Positions 1 to 7,745 of a stretch of DNA of 64,000 nt are shown piece by piece; position 1 is the first letter of the stretch; each line of letters opens with the position of its first letter. Below the pieces are notes generated by a model. It saw only the letters and a program-made list of their open reading frames with translations. It ran no database searches and had not been told where the DNA came from. This stretch comes from Streptomyces sp. ITFR-16 (GTDB lineage: Bacteria > Actinomycetota > Actinomycetes > Streptomycetales > Streptomycetaceae): the NCBI RefSeq assembly GCF_031844705.1, contig NZ_CP134609.1, forward strand, positions 5,642,001 through 5,706,000. The letters run 5' to 3'. The position numbers and the translations under genes are program-made.

Positions 1-145
1 ACGATGCCGAAAGCGGCCCGCCCGGCAGGTGATGACGAACTCTGTAAAGGTGGCCGCGCGCTGCCTTGCTTGGGCGTCCTCCGCCCGGCAGGCGACCAGG
101 GGTGGAGTGTCCGTGCGTGGGATTCCTTCTTCGGCCGGAGAGAAC

Positions 146-179
146 GGTCCTCCGCGTACGAGCCCGTACGCGGAGGACC
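146..179 (-). terminator. Hairpin terminator downstream of the lipoprotein gene
   Basis: A perfect 15-base inverted repeat (146-160 with 165-179) with a 4-base loop lies 47 bases past the stop of the minus-strand lipoprotein gene. There is no clear U-tract, which is common for Streptomyces terminators. The rest of 1-225 shows no convincing gene on either strand. Confidence 0.7.
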
Positions 180-225
180 TGGTGACACGGCGCGACGTCA
201 CGGCCGCATCAGCGCTGTCGAACCA

Positions 226-723
226 TCACTTCCCGCAGTGGAGTTGTGCGTCGATCTCCGCTGCGGACTTTCCTCCTTGCGGCGTCCAGAACTTGCCTGC
301 CGCGAGATGGGCTTCCGCGATCGTACCGAGTGGCAGAACGTCATCTCGGCCGTCACCGTGAACATCGGTGTACCCGATGTTCACGGTGACGGGGGTGGCG
401 GTCGGCACGGGCGCATGCTTCGTGAATCCACGTCCCGACCACAGGTCCACCGTGCCGCTCTCTGCGCGCTCCGTCCGAGGGCCGGTCGCCCACCAGACCA
501 GGCGTGGTGAATCGGTGCCGGTGTCGTCGGCGTCTCTCACATCAATCCGTCGAAGCTTTTCCTCAGGGCACAAGGGCATCTTGACGGTGATCGACTTTCC
601 GTCGAATCGCGCCCCGAACATGGGCGGATCGGCCGGATCAGACGGAACGAGGGCACAGCCTGCCGTGAGCGCAACCACCAGCGCCAGCAGCATGGGGATG
701 CGCCGGGCTCCGAGGCTCAGCAT
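226..723 (-). CDS. Lipoprotein, candidate immunity protein for the RHS protein
   Basis: A 165-residue protein starting at an ATG that overlaps the upstream RHS stop by 7 bases (ATGCTGA). The N terminus has basic residues (GARR), a hydrophobic stretch and a lipobox LTAGC, so it should be a lipoprotein on the outer face of the membrane. A more upstream in-frame ATG at 738 is possible. Near residues 120-135 there is an acidic glycine-rich stretch, DVHGDGRDDV, resembling calcium-binding or FG-GAP-type loops. The family is not recognised. The tight overlap with an RHS gene that ends in a putative metallopeptidase toxin domain suggests an immunity role, which is inference only. A long perfect inverted repeat lies inside the coding sequence (350-392). 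Confidence 0.7.
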   Translation of the reverse strand: MLSLGARRIPMLLALVVALTAGCALVPSDPADPPMFGARFDGKSITVKMPLCPEEKLRRIDVRDADDTGTDSPRLVWWATGPRTERAESGTVDLWSGRGFTKHAPVPTATPVTVNIGYTDVHGDGRDDVLPLGTIAEAHLAAGKFWTPQGGKSAAEIDAQLHCGK

Positions 724-3700
724 CGATATCCGCCCCATCTCAGGTTCGCCCTGCGCTCGTAACGGTTGTGGCAGGGGTTCGATCCCGCTCTGGCGTACCG
801 GATCGCGAAGCCCAAGCCGTAGTGGCGCCACTGCTGACGGTGAATTTTCTCATGGCGGATCCGGTTGTAGCTGATGTACCGGGGATTGGACGACGTGAAG
901 TAGGTGCTGCCGATCGTGGTACCGCCCCGTGCGTGCAGTCCCCATCCACCACGGCAGACACGCAGGCCGTACCGGTAGGAGCACCGGTAGCCGAGGTACC
1001 GGCTACCTCCGTGCGCAAGACCCCAGCCCAAAGCATTGGACGACCAGCGCCTGATGCGATGGGAGCGCCACGGCTTCCACCACTTGCCGTCGAGGTCGAA
1101 GTGGTTGACGGGGTCCCCGTTGCAGTACTCGTAGGCGTTGGCACTGCCACCGGGAACCGGGTCCACCGACAGGAACCGTCCTGTCGCGGGGTTGTACATG
1201 CGAACGCCCATCATGGTGAGGCCGCTGGGAGTCTCACTGGAACGGGTCTTGGCGCCGAGCCAGCCGTAGCGCGCGGGCTGCTGGCCGGGCCGGGGGTTGC
1301 CGTATTCGTCGGCGTCCATGACGGTCGGGGCGACCGCGGTGTCGACGGGAAGCTGCAGAGCGATGTCGCCGTGCAGATTAGCTAGTTGAAGAACGGTGCC
1401 GTTCGTCTTGGTGGTCGTCGCGGCGAGGTCGCCCGCGGGGCCGTCGACATTGCGGCTGACACTGCCCGCAGCGTTTTCGGTGATCCACCGGGGGCTGTCG
1501 CCGTCGCTGTCGTAGTGGTTGGTCTTGGTGGCGGTGTTGGTCCAGGTGCCGGCGTTGTTGGTTTCGGTGGTCCAGCCGCGGTAGCGGAGGTTGGAGTCGA
1601 GGGTCCAGGTCTGGCGCTGGGTGCCGGTGGTCTGCTGCTGGACCAGGTCGTTGGTGTAGTAGGAGAGGGCGGTGCCGGGCAGTGCGGTGGTGCGGCCGAG
1701 GTTGTCGTAGATGTAACCGGAGTTCACCAGGCGGTCGGCGCTGTCGTAGGTGTAGGGGGCGGTGGTGGCCCCGGCGTTGGTGCAGTCCAGGCCGACGCCG
1801 GCGGCGGCGGTGGCCAGGGACTTGCGGTTGCTGTTCTTGTCGAAGGTGTAGGAGCGGGTGGTGCACACCGCGTCCGCGCCGGTGTCCTGGACCTGGGTCA
1901 GGCGGCCGGAGTTGTCGTAGGTGTAGTTCTGCGAGGCGGTGACGCCCGGGGTGCCACCGTGGGTGACGGTTTGCCCGTGGACGTTCTCGCCGACGGAGTC
2001 GGTCACCAGGACGGTGCCGTCACTGGTGCGGGTGTAGGTACGGGCGCTCGAGGCCCCGGTCGGGTCCTGGGAATCGGTCTGGGTGTAGCCGCCGGGCAGG
2101 GTCTGGGTGGCTACGTCGCCGTCGGCGTCGTAGCGGGCGGTGAACGTGCCGGCCACCGAGTCGGTGACCGAGGTCTCCAGGCCGCGCGGGTCGATGGCCG
2201 TGTCGTAGGTGTAGGTGGTCGTTGAGGGGACGGTGTCCGTCACCTGCAAGGCCCGGTCCAGACTGTCGTACTGGGTGGTGGTGGTGGCGTTGTCGGCGTC
2301 CGTGTAGGACATCTGTCGGCCGAGCTGGTCGTAGGTCTTGGTGATCGTGCCACCGCTGGTGGAGGTGACCTTGACCGCCAGGCCCGTCACCGGGTCGTAG
2401 GACGTCGTGGAGGCCGGAATGGCTGCGCCGAGGCCTCCCGTGATCGTCACCGTCGTCGGCCGTCCGGCCGCGTCGAAACCGTTGGTCGTGGTGCGCGTCG
2501 AAGCGCCTGCTGTCTCGGTCAGTTTTGCCGCCTGGCCGTCGGTCGCGTATTCGGTGGTCTTGGTCGGGAGCTGAGTGGGATTGGTTCCACCGCCGGTGAT
2601 CGCGGCGACGGACGCCGTCTGGCAGACCATGTCGGCCCACTCGGGGCGTCCGTTGCAGGTCCCTGTGCCAGTGGCTGAGTAGTAGGTGGTCTGGGTTGCG
2701 CCGGCGTCCGTCCCAGTGGAGGCGGGCAGGGCTGTCTTCACGACGCGGCCCTGGCTGTCGTACGCAGTGGTCGTGGTGAGCGCGAGACCGCCCGGGTCGA
2801 TGGTGCTGGTGGTCGCGACGCCCTTGACCCAGTCGTAGCCGGTGGCCGTCACGCGGGGATCCGCGGTCAGGGTCGGCCAGGCCCGCAGCTGGGCGCCCGT
2901 GGTCTCCTTGGTGACCTGGTCCGTCACCGCGGCGGTGCCGTCGGTGGGGCGGCCGGTGTCGTACTCCTTGCAGGTCTGTGTACGGGCGGCGACCATGCTG
3001 CCGGCCTGCGCAACCGTGCTGGTGCCACTGAGAAGCTTGGAGCCGAGGACGACCTGGTGCAGGGGGCCGTCCTCTTCCGTCTCGCGAGTTCCGGTGTCGT
3101 TGAAGGCCGTTGTGGTTGACAGCAGCTGTGCCCGTTCCGCGGAGGACAGGCTGATGATGCCGAGCGAGGTCAGCTGGCCCTTCTGTCCGGAGGTAGTCCC
3201 CAGGGCGAGTTCTCGGTTGCCGGCGGTCAGCGCCCGGACGGTATTGCCGAACTGGTCGTACTCGGTGACCGTGACGTGGTGGCCTGGCGTGGCCTCGTTA
3301 ACCTCTCGGCCGGAGGCGTCGAGGTAGTGGATCCCGGCCCGGGTGTAGGCGCCGGCGGTGAGGGAGGCTCCGTCGTTGCCTGTCGGCACCTGGTCGGCGG
3401 GGAACACCGCGGTGGCGTCGGTGGGCGCGTCGGTCTGGCCCCAAGAGGCAAGCGACGCCGAACCGAGGTCCTCGGGTGCAGCCGATCCGGTCAGCGGCAC
3501 TCCGTAGACGACGCTGGTGGTCGCCGTGCCGTTGGTCTGGCTGGCACTTCCCGGGGTCAGCGTCGCGCGGGAGGCCTTGAGGAGCATGCCCGCGCCGGCC
3601 GCCGGGTTGGATCCGGCCTGGCCGTAGGTGAACGACCACGGCAGCTGCCCGGGCGGCGTCAGGGAGGTGATCCGGCCCGAACTGTCGTAGGTGTAGGCGG

Positions 3701-6700
3701 TTTTGACCGCGGGCGAGATCCTGGGGTCCCACTGCTCGCGCAGCCGCCCGCTGTCGTCGTAGGCGTAGGCGGCGACAGTCTGCGCGGTGGCGGCCGAGGC
3801 ACCAGGTGCGGTCGACCACAGCTTGATCGACGAGGCCTGGTCCTTGACGTCACCGAGTGCCGAGGTCGTGGCCGTGGTGGCGGAGGCGTACACGAACTCC
3901 AGCACCCGGCAGCCCTTGGTGGACGGCGCGGCCGCGCACGTGGACGCAGCTACAGCAGAAGTCGGCGCGATGATCAATTTGGGGCGGGAGGTCTTGATGC
4001 CCCCGGAGGTAACCGCTTCGCTGACAGTGGTCGTGACGTTTGACATGCCCTCGAGGTAGGAGGTCGCAGCGTCGTACAGCGTGGAGCTGCCGTTGACCGG
4101 GGTGAACGTGTTCACCTCGCCTTCGGAGTCCCTGAGAGTGAAGGTTCCTCCGAAGGCTCCTGTGAGCTCGTAGTCTTCGGCGCCGACCTCGGGGTTCCAG
4201 CCCGTTCTGGCGGCATTCTGTGTGAATGTCAGTTGGGTGTCACCGCTTGCCGCATTGATGCTGACCGACGTGGACGAGGTCTTTGCCAGACCGCTCCAGG
4301 GGGTAGAGGTTTCCTCTCCGGCCGCCCCGTAGAGCCATTCCTTGCCGAAGACCGGGGCCTGCTGGGTGGCACCGGCGCCGGCCTGCGGGGAGCGGGAGGA
4401 GGCGGTGCGGTCGACAGAGAGGCCGAAGTAGGAGGCGTCGTTGTCCGAGAGGGTGTAGTCGCCGGTCAGCAGGTTCACTGAACCGGGGCCCACCTGCTCG
4501 TCCGCGGCGCCGTCCGCGTTGCGGTCGATGGTCGCGTTGACGGGGTCGGAGGAGCCGGACGCGCTCGAAGGGCCGGTGAAGTCGGCCTTGATCTGCACCG
4601 CGCCGTCCGGGTTGACCGTCGAGGTGGCGTTCCACGTCAGCTTCGGACTCTTGCCGCCGCTCAGCGTTACCGGCCATGCCGTCAGCGGGGCACCGGCCTG
4701 CGTCACGTCACCGACAGGGATCGGGGTCCAGGTGTCGGCTTCGCCGCGCCGCCAGGAGAAGGAGACCTTGTCGAACTTCGCTCCGTCCGCCTCGGCGGTC
4801 AGCGGGAGCCGGGCCGCGGTGCGGGCGCCTTCGTCGGGGCTGGTGACCCCTCCGGGGCCGACGTGGAAGGTGTAGGTCAGGGCTTCGGACTTGTTGTCCG
4901 CCTTGTCCGTCGCCCGCACCTGCAGCGTGTTGGTGCCGGCCTTGGCGGGCTTGACGGTGATGTTGACCGGGGTGGTGCCGCTGGTGGCTACCTTGGTCCA
5001 GGTGGTGCCGTCCAGCGACCACTCGATGCCGTTCTGGTCACCGGCCGGTGGTGTCACCTTGAAGACGCCTGCCTGTCCGGCGCCCTTGACCCACGATGCC
5101 GAAGGGTAGTCGGTGGAGGACACCGCGGTCGGCGCGGACGGCGCGGAGGTGTCGACGGTGAACAGCGCCCACGGCGACCAGCCCAGGTTGTAGTGGGTGC
5201 CGTCGTAGGACGTGGTGCGGAACTTGTAGGTCTTGCCGTTGGTCAGCAGGCCCGAGGGCACGGTGACCGTCGCCGGCTTGCCCGCGGGCACGAAAGCGGA
5301 GGCGATGTTGCCGCCCACCTGGGTGCCGGTGGCGTTGTCGTAGACCTGGAAAGTGCCCTGCACCTTGTCGTTGTTCGGGTCGGCGAAGGTGTCGCTGAGG
5401 GTGGGAGTGGTGCTGTTGACGTACCAGGTGCCGGCCGCGTCCTGGAAGAACGGCGCCCCGGCCTGCTGGTCGGTGCCGACCTTGGGCCGGTAGTTGTAGG
5501 TGACCGTCAGCTTCGGCACATTGGAGGTCGCATTGGCCGAGTTGAACCGCTTCCACTGCATGGTCGAGGACTCGTCCGGCGTACGCAGCCCCATACCCGA
5601 GGTCGCGTTCTTCGCCGACGCCCACGTCTGCACCATCGTGGTGACATCGGCGTTCACCCAGCCATCGGACGCCGTGGTGCAGCCCGGGTTGCCCTTGGTC
5701 TCCGTGGAAGTGGCGAACTTCTCGTTCCACGCCGGCTGCGAGGTCCACCGCGAGGCCGTGGACGCCTTACCCGCATCCCAGACGTCCCACGGATAAGCCT
5801 TGCAGTCGGTGTTCCCCGAGTGGAAGTTCCACAGCGACAGCTTCGCGCTGGAGACCAGCGCGTCACTGATCGGCGCGGTGTTCCAGGTGACGAAGGACCG
5901 CGCCGTACGCGCCGATCCGTCACCGTTCTTGGTCCCCGGGTTACCCGCGTCCAGCTCCACGTCGCTCGACCAGTCGACCGTCTCACCCTGCTGCACATAC
6001 GTGTCGAAGACGTTCGACAGCGCGGACGTCGAGGGGTCCACGGTGACCGGGAACTGTGTCGCCGGATCGGCCAGGAACTTCGCGTCCGGCGTGAAAACCA
6101 GCTCGATCGCACCCTGATGCCGCACGACACTCAGGTTCACCGGCGCACGGTGGGTGTGCTCGCCGGACACCGGATCCACCCGGGCGTCCCACATCACCGG
6201 GGCCGGCATGACCGCCCGCTTCGTACCCTTCTTGTCGGTGAAGAGCAGACTGCCGTCCTTCAGCTGCCGGACCGTCAGCCCCTTGGCCTTCAGCGGCAGC
6301 GTGTAGGAGTACCCATCGTGCTCGGGACGTTCGTTGACGTTGACGAACTGCTCGAACCCGCTGCGGGTCGCCTCCACGACCACGTCCCCGCCGGGCACCG
6401 CCCCGCGGTAGGTGGCCCGGTTGCCCTTCAGGACCGGACGGGGAAGATCTCCCTTCCACCGCAACGCGATCTGACGGTCGCCCTCCCCGAGCGTCACCAG
6501 ATCCGTAGCCGGCCCCGACCGCCCGTCACGCGAAGAAGCCTTGAAACCCGCATGTCCGCCCGCCAGCCGCAGACCCCGCGGATGCGCCACCGGCAACACC
6601 GCCGACCCCCCGGCCCGCAGGTCGAGATCGACATCGCGCCAATGGTCCCCGTCGTGGAACCGCACCGGCCCCGCGGACAGTTCTGTGGTCAGCGAACCAC

Positions 6701-6998
6701 TTGGGTTCACCCACGTCGTCGATGTCTCCGTACGCTCCCCGAGTGCCTCGACCCGCTTGCCGGACAGACGTGCCAGCACCCGTGCTGACGCAAGATCAGC
6801 CGCCGACGTCGCGTAGTGCTTCGCCTGCTTCTTGCCCGACACCGACGCGGCCTGCGGCGCATCGGCGGTCGCCGGCCCCGCCTCCGCGAGCACCGCAACC
6901 GACATCGTGAGCGCCAGCGACGCGGCGATGCGCCGCATCCACACCTGACGCGGATCCAGCCAGACGCGACGGCGTCTCGCCCCCACCCTCAATTTCAT
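717..6998 (-). CDS. Secreted RHS/YD-repeat protein with DNRLRE domain and HExxH C-terminal domain
   Basis: A 2093-residue protein if started at the ATG at 6998, which has an AGGG stretch upstream; a GTG at 7025 is less likely. A basic leader and hydrophobic segment (about residues 20-44) form a signal peptide. Residues about 325-505 form a DNRLRE domain. The middle contains many YD/RHS repeats (YDSSGRI, YDQLGRQ, YDNSGRL, YDNLGRT). Near residue 1940 lies the RHS core-associated boundary motif GVRMYNPATGRFLSVDP, followed by NHFDLDG. The last roughly 122 residues are Arg/Tyr/Trp-rich and unlike the rest. They contain HEKIHRQQW about 45 residues from the end and then NRYERRAN, consistent with an HExxH zinc metallopeptidase with a downstream Glu ligand. 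RHS proteins usually carry a variable C-terminal toxin after this boundary. Overlaps the lipoprotein gene downstream. Confidence 0.9.
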   Translation of the reverse strand: MKLRVGARRRRVWLDPRQVWMRRIAASLALTMSVAVLAEAGPATADAPQAASVSGKKQAKHYATSAADLASARVLARLSGKRVEALGERTETSTTWVNPSGSLTTELSAGPVRFHDGDHWRDVDLDLRAGGSAVLPVAHPRGLRLAGGHAGFKASSRDGRSGPATDLVTLGEGDRQIALRWKGDLPRPVLKGNRATYRGAVPGGDVVVEATRSGFEQFVNVNERPEHDGYSYTLPLKAKGLTVRQLKDGSLLFTDKKGTKRAVMPAPVMWDARVDPVSGEHTHRAPVNLSVVRHQGAIELVFTPDAKFLADPATQFPVTVDPSTSALSNVFDTYVQQGETVDWSSDVELDAGNPGTKNGDGSARTARSFVTWNTAPISDALVSSAKLSLWNFHSGNTDCKAYPWDVWDAGKASTASRWTSQPAWNEKFATSTETKGNPGCTTASDGWVNADVTTMVQTWASAKNATSGMGLRTPDESSTMQWKRFNSANATSNVPKLTVTYNYRPKVGTDQQAGAPFFQDAAGTWYVNSTTPTLSDTFADPNNDKVQGTFQVYDNATGTQVGGNIASAFVPAGKPATVTVPSGLLTNGKTYKFRTTSYDGTHYNLGWSPWALFTVDTSAPSAPTAVSSTDYPSASWVKGAGQAGVFKVTPPAGDQNGIEWSLDGTTWTKVATSGTTPVNITVKPAKAGTNTLQVRATDKADNKSEALTYTFHVGPGGVTSPDEGARTAARLPLTAEADGAKFDKVSFSWRRGEADTWTPIPVGDVTQAGAPLTAWPVTLSGGKSPKLTWNATSTVNPDGAVQIKADFTGPSSASGSSDPVNATIDRNADGAADEQVGPGSVNLLTGDYTLSDNDASYFGLSVDRTASSRSPQAGAGATQQAPVFGKEWLYGAAGEETSTPWSGLAKTSSTSVSINAASGDTQLTFTQNAARTGWNPEVGAEDYELTGAFGGTFTLRDSEGEVNTFTPVNGSSTLYDAATSYLEGMSNVTTTVSEAVTSGGIKTSRPKLIIAPTSAVAASTCAAAPSTKGCRVLEFVYASATTATTSALGDVKDQASSIKLWSTAPGASAATAQTVAAYAYDDSGRLREQWDPRISPAVKTAYTYDSSGRITSLTPPGQLPWSFTYGQAGSNPAAGAGMLLKASRATLTPGSASQTNGTATTSVVYGVPLTGSAAPEDLGSASLASWGQTDAPTDATAVFPADQVPTGNDGASLTAGAYTRAGIHYLDASGREVNEATPGHHVTVTEYDQFGNTVRALTAGNRELALGTTSGQKGQLTSLGIISLSSAERAQLLSTTTAFNDTGTRETEEDGPLHQVVLGSKLLSGTSTVAQAGSMVAARTQTCKEYDTGRPTDGTAAVTDQVTKETTGAQLRAWPTLTADPRVTATGYDWVKGVATTSTIDPGGLALTTTTAYDSQGRVVKTALPASTGTDAGATQTTYYSATGTGTCNGRPEWADMVCQTASVAAITGGGTNPTQLPTKTTEYATDGQAAKLTETAGASTRTTTNGFDAAGRPTTVTITGGLGAAIPASTTSYDPVTGLAVKVTSTSGGTITKTYDQLGRQMSYTDADNATTTTQYDSLDRALQVTDTVPSTTTYTYDTAIDPRGLETSVTDSVAGTFTARYDADGDVATQTLPGGYTQTDSQDPTGASSARTYTRTSDGTVLVTDSVGENVHGQTVTHGGTPGVTASQNYTYDNSGRLTQVQDTGADAVCTTRSYTFDKNSNRKSLATAAAGVGLDCTNAGATTAPYTYDSADRLVNSGYIYDNLGRTTALPGTALSYYTNDLVQQQTTGTQRQTWTLDSNLRYRGWTTETNNAGTWTNTATKTNHYDSDGDSPRWITENAAGSVSRNVDGPAGDLAATTTKTNGTVLQLANLHGDIALQLPVDTAVAPTVMDADEYGNPRPGQQPARYGWLGAKTRSSETPSGLTMMGVRMYNPATGRFLSVDPVPGGSANAYEYCNGDPVNHFDLDGKWWKPWRSHRIRRWSSNALGWGLAHGGSRYLGYRCSYRYGLRVCRGGWGLHARGGTTIGSTYFTSSNPRYISYNRIRHEKIHRQQWRHYGLGFAIRYARAGSNPCHNRYERRANLRWGGYRC

Positions 6999-7493
6999 CA
7001 GAGCCCTAACCCTCCACACCAGCACACCAGTTGTGCCAGCGAACGGGAAGGTATCCGGCCACCAAAGAACATAAATGATCTGATAACTGGCACTCTGGGA
7101 TCTTTATGCGTACCTAACAGGCTCAAACTTTGCGCAAAATTCACCCACCGATCTACACGAAGCAGACACAACTCCCACATCGAAACCACCCGAAAGGCCG
7201 ACTGAACCTTCCGGGTTCAGTAGCGACTTCAGGTTGTGGTTGTGACCTGGGGTTTCATGGTGGCGCGGTAGGTGGCAGACCCGGCATCGGAGTAATGGAA
7301 CAACTTGCCGCGCTCGTGCGGTGTTCGCCGCGGTTGTGCTGCCACAGGGCCATTCGCGCAGGCCTTCGTCGGCACGGCACCCGCCGGCCGCGGAGTACCG
7401 CCCCCTTCCGGCCGAACCGCGGGGGCGGCGTGCCCGGTGCGCAACGGGTACGTTGGGTAGGGCATCGCGTGAATGTCCCTCACGAAGACGCGA
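6999..7493. other. AT-richer intergenic region, RHS promoter side, possible IS remnant
   Basis: About 500 bases without a convincing intact gene. The part next to the RHS start (7060-7200) is clearly more AT-rich than the rest of the window and contains a perfect palindrome TTTGCGCAAA at 7129-7138. A 7-base inverted repeat (CTGAACC/GGTTCAG, 7202-7220) follows. On the minus strand a short open frame (7229-7483) contains FHYSDAGS, reminiscent of the HHSDAGSQY block of IS3-family OrfB transposases, but nothing around it confirms a transposase. Confidence 0.4.
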
Positions 7494-7528
7494 GCGAGCC
7501 CCGAACCTGCTGAAGCTTCGGGACTCGC
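7494..7528 (-). terminator. Hairpin terminator of the tns/tni operon
   Basis: A 12-base stem with one mismatch (7494-7505 with 7517-7528) and an 11-base loop. It lies 20 bases after a TAG stop (7548) that ends the reading frame continuing in phase past the tniQ stop. It is positioned as the end of the minus-strand transposition operon. Confidence 0.65.
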
Positions 7529-7547
7529 GGGCTGTTCGGGGTACGGC

Positions 7548-7691
7548 CTACAGCTGGAAGCCGAGGTTCAGCACGTCGTTGATCTGGACCTCCTTGAGGG
7601 CTTCGGCGGTGAGCTCGCGCAGCCAGTCCTCGCGGGCACCCTGCTCCTGGGCGTCGAAGAGGCGGGCCGCGTACTGGGGCGGGAGCGCCAC
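7548..7691 (-). CDS. Possible small ORF in frame after tniQ
   Basis: The frame of tniQ stays open for 65 codons after its TGA (7746-7748) and ends at a TAG at 7548, just before the terminator hairpin. The encoded sequence has coding-like composition, with segments such as LPPQYAARLFDAQEQG and EALKEVQINDVLNL. The only in-frame start seen is a GTG at 7691, giving 47 residues. It may be a small protein, a C-terminal extension of TniQ lost to a nonsense change, or the 3' remnant of another gene. The family is not recognised. Confidence 0.35.
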   Translation of the reverse strand: MALPPQYAARLFDAQEQGAREDWLRELTAEALKEVQINDVLNLGFQL

Positions 7692-7745
7692 GGTGAGGTG
7701 CCGTTCGCGGTCCTCATCGGTGGAGACATCGGCAGTGCGCGTCTC

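Noticed and set aside
1..225. Plus-strand open frames at the left edge
   Set aside because: They lie opposite the lipoprotein gene and its terminator, have no ribosome binding site and no recognisable domain; they are frame shadows of high-GC DNA.
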